A stretch of 64,000 nt of DNA from Campylobacter porcelli (GCF_002139855.1 NZ_CP018789.1:186001-250000), one strand, 5' to 3'. Shown: positions 29,649-36,984, counted from the first letter of the stretch. Numbers and translations: made by a program. Notes: generated by a model from the letters alone, not told the origin.

Positions 29649-30670
29649 AAGAATTAAAAGCGTTTTTAATTGTAGTCATTGTTACGGGTGCTATTTATTG
29701 GGGTGTTGAGCCTTATGCGCACTCAGTTTTACACCCTCATGTTGAACCGGCAAATTTTGATTTTGCTAAAGAGGATATAAATCTAGCAAAGACTAATGTA
29801 GAAAAAGCTGAAACCGCCTTAAAAGCTGCTCAAGCTAGCGGTGATGCCACTGCGATCGATGGTGCTTCTAAGACTTTAGAGAGTGCTAAAGCTCAATTAG
29901 AAAAATATAGCTCTTTTTGGGCTGATATAAATAGCATTGATCTTGCTAAGGGCGATGCTACTTCAGGTCAAAATCTAGTAGTAGCAGCTGGCTGTACAGC
30001 GTGCCATAGTATAAAATCAGCAGGATTTGAACCAGCTATGGATGATAAGAGTGCTAGTGAAGCTTATGGCGTTGCTCCACCAGATTTAAGCAATATTGGT
30101 TATCTTTATGATGGTAAATTCTTAGCTGCTCTTATCAAAGATCCAGCTATGACATTAAAGGTTACGCATAAATTTAATGATACAAATCCATTTCCTATGA
30201 CAGCATTCTATGGTGCTGGTGGCGATCTAAATCAAGAAGTTGCCGATTTAGTAGCATACTTTAAAAGCATAGCACCAAAAGAGATGAGCGATAGAGATGT
30301 GTTTGTTGAGTCTTGTGCTAGATGCCATGATATGAAATATGTAAATGTATTTGCAAATGGTAATAAACAAAGCATATCAAACTATCTAGGAATGACCCCA
30401 CCAGATCTATCTATGTATATTAGATCAAGAGATGAATTATATTTAAATAATTTTATCAACGATACTCAAAAAATGCTTCCGGGCACATCTATGCCTCGTG
30501 TTGGCTTAAATGAGAAAGCACAAAAGCAAGTTATTGAGTATATGAGAGAGTCTGGTGATAGTAAAAAAGATGAGCGAGAGACAACTGGTATTTATATCAT
30601 GATCTATTTTGCTATTCTTAGCGTATTTGCTTGGGCTTGGAAACGCAAAATTTGGTCTAAATTACACTAA
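29645..30670 (+). CDS. petC: Di-haem cytochrome c subunit PetC of the bc1 complex
   Basis: The 341-residue protein has an N-terminal membrane anchor (about 5-22), two c-type haem motifs, CTACH at 117-121 and CARCH at 224-228, a possible Met ligand in GTSMPRVG, and a C-terminal membrane helix (about 315-335). The two-haem form is characteristic of Campylobacterota rather than the single-haem c1. Residues about 42-92 form an Ala/Lys-rich helix with heptad character (LAKTNVEKAETALKAAQAS) between anchor and first haem domain, which looks like a coiled-coil spacer. Confidence 0.95.
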   Translation: MKELKAFLIVVIVTGAIYWGVEPYAHSVLHPHVEPANFDFAKEDINLAKTNVEKAETALKAAQASGDATAIDGASKTLESAKAQLEKYSSFWADINSIDLAKGDATSGQNLVVAAGCTACHSIKSAGFEPAMDDKSASEAYGVAPPDLSNIGYLYDGKFLAALIKDPAMTLKVTHKFNDTNPFPMTAFYGAGGDLNQEVADLVAYFKSIAPKEMSDRDVFVESCARCHDMKYVNVFANGNKQSISNYLGMTPPDLSMYIRSRDELYLNNFINDTQKMLPGTSMPRVGLNEKAQKQVIEYMRESGDSKKDERETTGIYIMIYFAILSVFAWAWKRKIWSKLH

Positions 30671-30678
30671 TACCGCTA

Positions 30679-30708
30679 AAGATTTAGGGCAAATTCGCTC
30701 TAAATCTT
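30679..30708 (+). terminator. Hairpin after petC
   Basis: A 12-base-pair stem with one G-T wobble (AAGATTTAGGGC at 30679-30690 pairing with 30697-30708) begins eight bases after the petC stop. There is no immediate T-run, so it may end transcription or protect the 3' end of petABC mRNA. Confidence 0.5.
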
Positions 30709-30885
30709 ACCTATAAACAATTTTTATAAATTCATCTTTGTAATATTAAGAAAATTAAATCCATAATTAATACTAAAATTTAGAAGAGATAAATCAATTT
30801 ATGATTATTTCAAATTTTTAAATACAAAAATTAATATTTTCGTAAAAAATTTAAAGCAATTTATATAATTTAAGCTTAGATTAAT

Positions 30886-30899
30886 GGGGGGGGTATAAT
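30886..30899 (+). promoter_or_regulatory. G8 tract joined to a perfect -10 box (probable phase-variable promoter)
   Basis: Eight G in a row (30886-30893) directly precede TATAAT (30894-30899), which lies 32 bases before the ATG of the outer membrane protein gene at 30932. The tract falls where the -16/spacer region would be. Slipped-strand changes in its length would alter promoter geometry. G tracts of about this size are the main phase-variable elements in Campylobacter, though mostly inside genes. Confidence 0.65.
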
Positions 30900-30931
30900 T
30901 ACATTTCAATATTTTAAAATAAGGAGATAGA

Positions 30932-31528
30932 ATGATAAATTCTACTTTAAAAATTTGTCTTGTTGCCTCTATGGCCTGCTCGTTTGCACTTGCTGAGGGT
31001 GCATTTATCGGTGTTGAGAGTGATTACTCTTTTAAATCAAATTTAAAAATGAAATTAAATGATGGTGAAAAAGAAACTTTCAAAAAAGCTCAAACTGGAA
31101 TTGGCATAAAAGGCGGTTATGATTTTGATATGTATAGAGTTTATGGCTCTTATGTTTATGATTTTCAAACTAGCAAAACAAAAGTCGATGAAGATGGAGA
31201 CAATTTTAAACTAAAATGGCTAACTCATAAATTTATCGTTGGAGCTGACTATACTCCATCTATAACAGATAATTTTAAACTAGCAGTTGGTCCATATACT
31301 GGCTATTCTAGATTGACATTAAAACCTGAAGGCGAAGGCAAAGCTAACACAAATGGCTGGATAATAGGTGCAAAACTAGGTGGAATTTACTCAATCGATA
31401 AAAATAACGAGCTAGAGTTTGGCTTCAAAACAGACAGAACAGATTACAAAAAAGTATCGAAATTTGAATTAAAAGATGTAAAAGAGACAAACTACGGCTT
31501 ATATTTAGGATATAACTATAAATTCTAA
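30932..31528 (+). CDS. Small outer membrane beta-barrel protein
   Basis: The 198-residue protein has an N-terminal signal peptide (INSTLKICLVASMACSFALA, cut likely after residue 21). The mature part is made of alternating amphipathic strands with many Tyr, Lys and Gly (GIKGGYDFDMYRVYGSYVYDF) and ends in an aromatic residue (YLGYNYKF), the C-terminal Phe signal for the BAM complex. Size suggests an 8-stranded barrel of the OmpA/OMP_b-brl kind. An AAGGAG site lies five bases before the ATG. Its promoter carries the G8 tract. Role unknown; porin, adhesin or surface antigen are possible. Confidence 0.85.
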   Translation: MINSTLKICLVASMACSFALAEGAFIGVESDYSFKSNLKMKLNDGEKETFKKAQTGIGIKGGYDFDMYRVYGSYVYDFQTSKTKVDEDGDNFKLKWLTHKFIVGADYTPSITDNFKLAVGPYTGYSRLTLKPEGEGKANTNGWIIGAKLGGIYSIDKNNELEFGFKTDRTDYKKVSKFELKDVKETNYGLYLGYNYKF

Positions 31529-31533
31529 AATTT

Positions 31534-31558
31534 AGCAGATCATATTTTATGGTCTGCT
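31534..31558 (+). terminator. Hairpin after the outer membrane protein gene
   Basis: The stem AGCAGATCAT (31534-31543) pairs with ATGGTCTGCT (31549-31558) with one wobble and a five-base loop. It starts six bases after the stop codon and probably ends this single-gene transcript; a T-rich run is not immediate. Confidence 0.55.
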
Positions 31559-31668
31559 TAAACTAACTTTACAATAAATGAAAATTACATTTATCAAAAA
31601 CTTTTATGATATTAAGCAAATTTATTTATTATAAATTTGATAATTTTGAGTAATTTTTGCCAAAATGC

Positions 31669-31697
31669 TTGACAAAAGGCAAAAGATATAGTATAAT
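31669..31697 (+). promoter_or_regulatory. Consensus sigma-70 promoter for the tRNA pair
   Basis: TTGACA (31669-31674) and TATAAT (31692-31697) are both perfect and are separated by 17 bases. Transcription would start near 31704, about 12 bases before tRNA-Gln. A full -35 box is unusual for Campylobacter and fits a strong stable-RNA promoter. Confidence 0.8.
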
Positions 31698-31715
31698 TCC
31701 AACTCATTTTTATAT

Positions 31716-31790
31716 TGGGGTATCGCCAAGCGGTAAGGCAACAGGTTTTGGTCCTGTCATTCAGAGGTTCGAATCCTCTTACCCCATCCA
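31716..31790 (+). tRNA. tRNA-Gln (anticodon TTG)
   Basis: A 75-base cloverleaf with the acceptor stem TGGGGTA (31716-31722) / TACCCCA (31780-31786), discriminator T, and encoded CCA (31788-31790). The anticodon stem ACAGG/CCTGT encloses the loop TTTTGGT, giving TTG. The T loop GGTTCGAATCC is standard. Confidence 0.97.
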
Positions 31791-31800
31791 CCTCTTATGA

Positions 31801-31875
31801 CGCGAGATGGAGCAGTGGTAGCTCATCGGGCTCATAACCCGAGGGTCGGGGGTTCAAGTCCCTCTCTCGCAACCA
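31801..31875 (+). tRNA. Initiator tRNA-fMet (anticodon CAT)
   Basis: A 75-base cloverleaf with the initiator signs: unpaired C1-A72 (31801 and 31871), three G-C pairs at the base of the anticodon stem (TCGGG CTCATAA CCCGA), and CAT anticodon. The T arm is GGGTTCAAGTCCC and CCA is encoded (31873-31875). It lies ten bases after tRNA-Gln and is probably co-transcribed from the same promoter. Confidence 0.96.
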
Positions 31876-31880
31876 TCAAG

Positions 31881-31990
31881 TTACTCTAAAGATATCTTAC
31901 CAATCCCTAAAAACTCGTTAAAGTCTTTTAAATCAATGTTTATATCGCTATCTTTTGCTCACTTTCGTAGATTGATTGTAAAAATCTCAT
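31881..31990 (-). pseudogene. Disrupted small reading frame next to tRNA-fMet
   Basis: On the minus strand an ATG at 31990 with AAGGAAT before it reads MRFLQSIYESEQK and then meets a stop at 31940. Adding one A to the A4 run around 31953 restores a frame of 36 residues that goes on DSDINIDLKDFNEFLGIG and ends at 31881. This is best read as a one-base-deleted remnant. No family is recognised; a 16-residue peptide gene is the alternative. Confidence 0.35.
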
Positions 31991-32157
31991 TTTTATTCCT
32001 TTGTTTTGAAAAATTTTTTAAATTTAACAATACAACATAAAATGCTAGTTTTACTAAAATTCCTACTTTTAAAATAGGCGGTTTTTAGTGAGATAAAATT
32101 ATATTAAAAAACTAAGGATAGAGTTCAAAAATTCTTTAAAAATCAAAAGAGGTAAAA

Positions 32158-33369
32158 ATGATAATTTTAAACAGAGTTTTTAGTGGTGGCTATCTAAATG
32201 ATAATCTAGGACATGAAGTTATAAATTTTTTTAAAGCTGACAATGGTGAGCATTATATTTACATAACACCTTATGGAAAAATAAATATTAAAGCAAAAAA
32301 TGCTGCTGCTGTTCTTATGGTGCGTAGTGTTGGACAAGGGCATATGGAAATTTTGGGATATGCCAGCGATTTGGAATGTTTGATTAGCGATGAGTTTATG
32401 AAAGGGTCTAGAAATAAGCTTATGGATGAAGAACAAGACAAACAAATAAAACTCATTAAAGAAGAAAAAATAAAATATGGTGGAAAAGCATTAAATGAGT
32501 TATTTAACGAACAAGAAAATACCGTCTATGTAACTTTTAAGGTTGGTTCTTTTAAAAAGCCAAAACAAAAAATTTATATTGTAAATGAAAACGAAGTTAG
32601 CGATAATAAATGTTATGTTAATTTTAGAGCAAAACAATCGTTAATTGAGTATTTAGATGAAGAAAAACTTAAGGACTCAAAACTACAAGAGTTTTTAGAT
32701 AAAAAAGAATTTTGGGATGAAAAACCTTGCCAAAGTGTTGATGAAATAATGAAAAATAATGAAGATATAAAAGATGTAAATTTTTTTGAAGTGATAGGCA
32801 AAGAGTATGATGAATTAGCATTTTCAAATATTATAAGTTATGTTCTTAATGAAGATAGAGAATTATTGGCTAAATTTTGCCTTGAATTCGCAAAATTTCA
32901 AATGGATAGTAAAATGGCTGTAATAACAAGAGAAACCGATGAAAATATAGATATTTATATAAAAGATGATAAACATGCTATTGTTATAGAAAATAAAATC
33001 AAATCTGGAGTAAATGGCAAAAAATATGATGAAAAAATGAATGAAGAAATAGAAAACCAGCTTGATAAGTATCGTGATTTTGCCAAGATTAAAGATAAAG
33101 GTGCTGAAGCTAGAGAAGTAAAATGTATTTTACTTGTGCCAGATCACCACGATATTTTAAGAAATGATAACGCCAAAAAAGAAGTGGCTAATAAAGAATA
33201 CGAAATTATTACCTATAAAAAACTTTTTAAGTTTTTTAGTGAATATAAATCAGAAATTAGGTTCTATGATGAGTTTTTAAGAGCTTTGGAATTCCATAGC
33301 ACAGATTATCAAAATAGAGCCTATGAAATAGCAATGAGAAGACTTCAAAATATAATAAAAAATAATTAA
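32158..33369 (+). CDS. PD-(D/E)XK nuclease-superfamily protein with an unknown N-terminal region
   Basis: The 403-residue protein has a C-terminal nuclease-like domain (about 205-400): NIDIYI with D265, then IVIENKIKSG with E278-x-K280, and a later QLDKYRDF (Q301), the order D-x12-E-x-K of the PD-(D/E)XK_4 class. The N-terminal 160 residues (GYLNDNLGHEVINFF, HYIYITPYGKINI) form a compact alpha/beta region I cannot assign, followed by a highly charged helical linker. A RAGAGGT-type site (AAGAGGT) precedes the ATG. Its Lys/Glu-rich, A-heavy codon use differs from its neighbours. A role in defence is plausible by fold and setting but not shown. Confidence 0.75.
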   Translation: MIILNRVFSGGYLNDNLGHEVINFFKADNGEHYIYITPYGKINIKAKNAAAVLMVRSVGQGHMEILGYASDLECLISDEFMKGSRNKLMDEEQDKQIKLIKEEKIKYGGKALNELFNEQENTVYVTFKVGSFKKPKQKIYIVNENEVSDNKCYVNFRAKQSLIEYLDEEKLKDSKLQEFLDKKEFWDEKPCQSVDEIMKNNEDIKDVNFFEVIGKEYDELAFSNIISYVLNEDRELLAKFCLEFAKFQMDSKMAVITRETDENIDIYIKDDKHAIVIENKIKSGVNGKKYDEKMNEEIENQLDKYRDFAKIKDKGAEAREVKCILLVPDHHDILRNDNAKKEVANKEYEIITYKKLFKFFSEYKSEIRFYDEFLRALEFHSTDYQNRAYEIAMRRLQNIIKNN

Positions 33370-33383
33370 AAGAATAAACATAA

Positions 33384-33533
33384 TTTGCGTATATTCACGG
33401 CTATGACTCAAATAAAATATGCAGAAGTGGCAAGGTGTTAAGTGAGCTTTTAGGCACAAAGGGACAAGTGCTAACTCTGGGATGGCAATGCTATCTAAAA
33501 TCCATTTCTATACTAAACCCTAGCTTAGCTTAA
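33384..33533 (+). pseudogene. Decayed fragment resembling the start of a YqiA-type esterase
   Basis: A 49-codon plus-strand frame without a start codon reads FAYIHGYDSNKICRSGK and then VLSELLGTKGQVLTLGW. The YIHGYxS part resembles the N-terminus of YqiA/alpha-beta hydrolases (YIHGFNS followed by a helix). Stops precede it directly and the rest of a hydrolase is missing, so it is a remnant if it was ever a gene. The match is short. Confidence 0.3.
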
Positions 33534-33609
33534 CCTTTTAAGCCATTTCTACACAATCTTATTAATACTATTTACTACTCTTATTTCTTTTTAGGCTACT
33601 TAAGCGATT

Positions 33610-33834
33610 TTATAGGCGTTCTATGGCTTCTATGAGCCTATTTCTTATTTTGTTGTATTCGTGCCAAGCTTCCCAAGCTTCTTCTCTTAGTGCGTAGTAG
33701 TTCTCTACCTTGCCCTCAAAATACTCAAAATCTTTAATAGCGTAAGCAAAGAGGGAGCTAGAGCGCTTTAGTTTATCTACCACACTCTTAGCTGCTTTTG
33801 CTTGCTTGTTTTCTTTAGGTATTATTAGTCTCAT
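33610..33834 (-). CDS. Small hypothetical protein (74 aa)
   Basis: A minus-strand frame of 74 residues. The N-terminus is basic (RLIIPKENKQAKAAK) and the rest looks like two amphipathic helices with many aromatics (SLFAYAIKDFEYFEGKVENYYALREEAWEAWHEYN). No clear ribosome-binding site precedes the ATG. No family is recognised. It lies in the accessory islet between the nuclease gene and gne and could be real or a fragment. Confidence 0.45.
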   Translation of the reverse strand: MRLIIPKENKQAKAAKSVVDKLKRSSSLFAYAIKDFEYFEGKVENYYALREEAWEAWHEYNKIRNRLIEAIERL

Positions 33835-33994
33835 TTTTTATGTGATAGTTTTTGCAATTCTAGCATAAGTAAATTAAATATTAATAAAAATTAATTTTTA
33901 ATTTAACTTGTTTAGCTGCATTTATTATCATAAATTTTTACCACCTTAAGTAAATTTAAAGGGATAAGAAGGCAAAATCTTGCGATAAAATAAA

Positions 33995-34000
33995 TATAAT
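33995..34000 (+). promoter_or_regulatory. Probable -10 box for gne
   Basis: TATAAT lies 58 bases before the gne ATG within AT-rich sequence. A second TATAAT at 34041-34046 is too close to the ribosome-binding site to be useful. Confidence 0.4.
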
Positions 34001-34058
34001 GTTAGCTATAAATCTTTAAGATTGCTTAAATTATTTGGATTATAATTAAGGAGTAAAA

Positions 34059-35051
34059 ATGAATATCCTAATCACCGGTGGAGCTGGTTATATAGGCTCA
34101 CATGTTTTAAAGGCACTTTTACATAAAAATAGTGATAAAATCACCGTAATTGATAATTTTTATAGCGGATCAAGAGAGGCTTTAATAGCGCTTGAGAGTG
34201 TGGGGAAATTTGAGTTTATCAAGTGTGATTTAGCCGATACTGCGTTATTAGAAGAGATTTTTTCTACGCATAAATTTGATGCGATTATACATTTTGCGGC
34301 TTATATCGAGGTATTTGAGAGTATGCAAAATCCGCTAAAATATTATCTAAACAATACCGCAAATACCGCAAATCTCATTAATTTAGCAATTAAATTTGGG
34401 ATTAAAAAGTTTATATTTAGCTCTACAGCTGCTACTTATGGCGAGCCTGAAAATGGCATAGTGTGCGAAAATAGCCCACAAAATCCTATAAATCCATATG
34501 GAAGATCAAAGCTTATGAGCGAGCAAATTTTAAAAGATGCAGCCGCAGCAAATAGCAGTTTTAAATATGGAATTTTAAGATATTTTAATGTCGCAGGCGC
34601 TTCAAGCGACTCTTTAATTGGCCAAAACTATCCAAACGCCACCCATCTAATAAAAGTAGCCACGCAAACAATAACTGGAAAAAGAGCCAATATGAGTATC
34701 TTTGGCAGGGATTATGATACTAAAGATGGGACTTGTATAAGGGATTATATCCATATTGAGGATTTAGCAGATGCGCATTTAGCGGTGCTTGATTATCTTG
34801 ATAGCAGTGATAGTGATATATTTAATGTTGGGTATGGGCATGGATTTAGCGTGCTTGAAGTGATTGATATGGCTAAAAAGGTAAGCAAGGTAGATTTTGA
34901 GGTTATGGACGCACCAAGACGCCTAGGTGATCCGGCTGTGTTGATCGCTGATTCATCAAAATTAAGAAGTCTTACCTCTTGGAAACCTAAAAAAGATAGC
35001 CTAGAGACCATCATCGCCTCAGCCCTTGTTTGGGAGAGAAAAATAGTGTAA
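34059..35051 (+). CDS. gne: UDP-hexose / UDP-N-acetylhexosamine 4-epimerase (Gne/GalE)
   Basis: The 330-residue short-chain dehydrogenase/reductase has the NAD motif GGAGYIGSH (7-15), SSTAATYGEP (121-130) and the catalytic Y147xxxK151 in PYGRSKLMSE. It recalls the C. jejuni Gne/GalE protein closely (VFESMQNPLKYY, NVGYGHGFSV). That enzyme interconverts both UDP-Glc/UDP-Gal and UDP-GlcNAc/UDP-GalNAc and feeds N-glycan, LOS and capsule synthesis. In C. jejuni it lies in the pgl locus; here it is about 13 kb away. Calling it galE would also be acceptable. Confidence 0.9.
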   Translation: MNILITGGAGYIGSHVLKALLHKNSDKITVIDNFYSGSREALIALESVGKFEFIKCDLADTALLEEIFSTHKFDAIIHFAAYIEVFESMQNPLKYYLNNTANTANLINLAIKFGIKKFIFSSTAATYGEPENGIVCENSPQNPINPYGRSKLMSEQILKDAAAANSSFKYGILRYFNVAGASSDSLIGQNYPNATHLIKVATQTITGKRANMSIFGRDYDTKDGTCIRDYIHIEDLADAHLAVLDYLDSSDSDIFNVGYGHGFSVLEVIDMAKKVSKVDFEVMDAPRRLGDPAVLIADSSKLRSLTSWKPKKDSLETIIASALVWERKIV

Positions 35052-35087
35052 ATATATAAAAATATATGATATTAACTTAAATTTGAG

Positions 35088-35093
35088 TATAAT
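35088..35093 (+). promoter_or_regulatory. -10 box before the tautomerase-bcp pair
   Basis: TATAAT within TTTGAGTATAATTTTGG, 31 bases before the tautomerase ATG; a typical Campylobacter vegetative -10. Confidence 0.5.
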
Positions 35094-35124
35094 TTTGGTT
35101 TTAATTTGATTTAAAAGGAAAAAT

Positions 35125-35325
35125 ATGCCAATTATAAATATTAAACTAGCCGACCCTATGCCAAGTCGCCAAAAATTAGATGAAATCGCAGTCAAAATCA
35201 CTGATATTATGGTAAATGATCTAGGTAAAAAGCCTGAGCGTGTGGTTATAAATTTTGATGAGATTAGAAGTGATGCGACATATTTTGGTGCTAAATCTGT
35301 TCAAGCTATGAAAGAGGGTAAATAA
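35125..35325 (+). CDS. 4-oxalocrotonate tautomerase family protein
   Basis: The 66-residue protein begins MPIINIKLADPMPSRQK; after Met removal Pro1 is the catalytic base, as in 4-OT and related enzymes. Length is that of the family (60-75). The usual Arg residues are seen in KKPERVVINFDEIR. Its physiological substrate in Campylobacter is not known. It overlaps bcp by one base (TAATG), so the two are co-translated. A homologous gene precedes bcp in C. jejuni as well. Confidence 0.9.
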   Translation: MPIINIKLADPMPSRQKLDEIAVKITDIMVNDLGKKPERVVINFDEIRSDATYFGAKSVQAMKEGK

Positions 35326-35834
35326 TGGAGGCTAAAAATCCAAATTTCACTCAAGAGGATTTAGAGCGTAAAGTTACCTTAACAGCTGGAGATATAGCAC
35401 CTGATTTCTCCTTAGAAAATAGTGATGGAGTAAGCATTAGCTTAAAAGATTTTGCGGGTAAAAATGTGGTTTTATACTTCTATCCAAAGGATAATACTCC
35501 AGGTTGTACGACTGAGGCTTGTGAATTTAGTCAAAATTATGATGATTTTATCGCTAATGATTGCGTGATTGTAGGCATTAGCCCAGATAGCGTTAAATCT
35601 CACGCCGGATTTATAAATAAGCAAAATTTAAAGCATATTTTGCTTAGCGATCCAGATAAAGAGGTAGCTAAAGCTTATGGTGTTTGGCAAGTTAGAAAAA
35701 ATTATGGAAAAGAGTATTTAGGGATTGTCCGCACGACATTTGTCATAGATAAAGATGGAAAAATCCTAAAAGTCTATAAGAGCGTAAAAGCAGCTGGCCA
35801 CGCCGCTAAGGTGCTAGCAGATCTTGTAAAGTAG
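35325..35834 (+). CDS. bcp: Thiol peroxidase Bcp (AhpC/TSA family)
   Basis: The 169-residue peroxiredoxin has the active site YPKDNTPGCTTEACEFSQ, with peroxidatic C61 and resolving C66, the Q-type spacing of Bcp. It reduces hydrogen and organic peroxides using thioredoxin. It starts at the stop of the tautomerase gene. An N-terminal extension of about 15 residues is present compared with E. coli Bcp. Confidence 0.93.
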   Translation: MEAKNPNFTQEDLERKVTLTAGDIAPDFSLENSDGVSISLKDFAGKNVVLYFYPKDNTPGCTTEACEFSQNYDDFIANDCVIVGISPDSVKSHAGFINKQNLKHILLSDPDKEVAKAYGVWQVRKNYGKEYLGIVRTTFVIDKDGKILKVYKSVKAAGHAAKVLADLVK

Positions 35835-35840
35835 GCGAAT

Positions 35841-36908
35841 TTGCTAGTTCATATATGCTGTAGTGTTGATAGCCACTATTTCATTGGCGAGCTTAAGAAG
35901 CTATATCCAAATGAGCGTATTATAGGGTATTTTTACGACCCAAATATCCACCCTTATAGTGAATTTTTGCTAAGATTTCAAGATGTCAAAAGAAGTTGTA
36001 AAAAGCTTGGTGTAGAGGTTATTTGCGGTGAGTATGAGTATGAAGAGTGGCTAAAGGGAACTAAGGGGCTTGAAGATGAGCCTGAAAAGGGCAAAAGATG
36101 TGCGTATTGCTTTGAATTTCGTGTAGGAAATAGTGCTAAAGAGGCCGTAAAATTAGGGTGTAAAAAGATCACTACAACCTTGCTAATGAGCCCTAAAAAA
36201 GATTTTACCCAGTTAGAAGATGCCTTAAATAATGCTATAAAAGGGACGAATTTAGAAGCTGTTGCTGTGGATTTAAGAAAAAATGGTGGCACTCAAAAGC
36301 AGTTTGAACTAGCAAAAAATGATAAATTATATCACCAAAATTATTGCGGTTGTATATATGGGCTTATTAAGCAACGCCATAATGAAGAGGTGATAGATGA
36401 GCTTTGTGAGCCACTTGGAGGGCAGATTTGGCCAGGTTCCATAGGCTATAGATTAAAGCTATATAAAAAGGTAAGAAAGCTTGAGAGATCAAAGATTAAA
36501 TTTAGCTTAATTAGAGAGAAAATTCTAAATTATAGATTGAGATTTGCTCGTGTAAAGATGGATAATATCGCTATACCTAGCTATTTTTTATTTTACTCAC
36601 ATTTTAGGCTTTTAAGCTCTAAATTTATCATTGAAAAGCAAGGAGATTTTATCAATACAAATAAAGATGATATTAAGCTTATAAGCCTATCTAAATTTAA
36701 TAAACTTGGCAAATTTAAATATAAAAATACCCTAGAATTAATCTATAATCCACCAAAATTAAAGCAAGAGCTAAAGGTGCGTCAAAAGATTACTAAATCT
36801 AATCTAAGCCCTATAATTGTAGTCGATGAGATTAAAAAGGCTAAATACATAGTAGAAGCAAATAGCCAAATCTTTCCAGCAAGCGTAGAGGTGGTAGAAA
36901 AAATTTAA
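35841..36908 (+). CDS. queH: Epoxyqueuosine reductase QueH with a C-terminal extension
   Basis: The 355-residue protein starts with TTG at 35841, seven bases after bcp. Residues 1-200 match QueH (DUF208): CC at 6-7 in HICCSVDS, CAYC at 87-90 in GKRCAYCFEFR, and YCGC near 168-171. These cysteines hold an iron-sulphur cluster and a mononuclear iron. The enzyme makes queuosine in tRNA from epoxyqueuosine. The remaining 150 residues are basic and not part of the catalytic domain. Confidence 0.85.
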   Translation: MLVHICCSVDSHYFIGELKKLYPNERIIGYFYDPNIHPYSEFLLRFQDVKRSCKKLGVEVICGEYEYEEWLKGTKGLEDEPEKGKRCAYCFEFRVGNSAKEAVKLGCKKITTTLLMSPKKDFTQLEDALNNAIKGTNLEAVAVDLRKNGGTQKQFELAKNDKLYHQNYCGCIYGLIKQRHNEEVIDELCEPLGGQIWPGSIGYRLKLYKKVRKLERSKIKFSLIREKILNYRLRFARVKMDNIAIPSYFLFYSHFRLLSSKFIIEKQGDFINTNKDDIKLISLSKFNKLGKFKYKNTLELIYNPPKLKQELKVRQKITKSNLSPIIVVDEIKKAKYIVEANSQIFPASVEVVEKI

Positions 36909-36978
36909 TATCTATCTGAATTTAGATAAAATTATTGATATTTTTTAAAAATTCAACTAATATTTTGCTAATTTTAGA

Positions 36979-36984
36979 TACAAT
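36979..36984 (+). promoter_or_regulatory. Probable -10 box for fabZ-lpxA-clpX-mreBC
   Basis: TACAAT in TTTTAGATACAATCT, 28 bases before the fabZ ATG, with T-rich sequence upstream. Confidence 0.4.

Noticed and set aside
32206-32456. Minus-strand open frames of 60-80 residues inside the nuclease gene
   Set aside because: They lie opposite a well-supported coding frame, have no ribosome-binding sites and translate to hydrophobic low-complexity sequence typical of antisense of A-rich genes.
34041-34046. TATAAT close to gne as promoter
   Set aside because: Transcription would start within or after the ribosome-binding site; the box at 33995-34000 is better placed.
31801-34058. Prophage or integrative element at tRNA-fMet
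   Set aside because: No integrase, no phage structural genes and no second copy of the tRNA 3' end were found; only a small islet remains.
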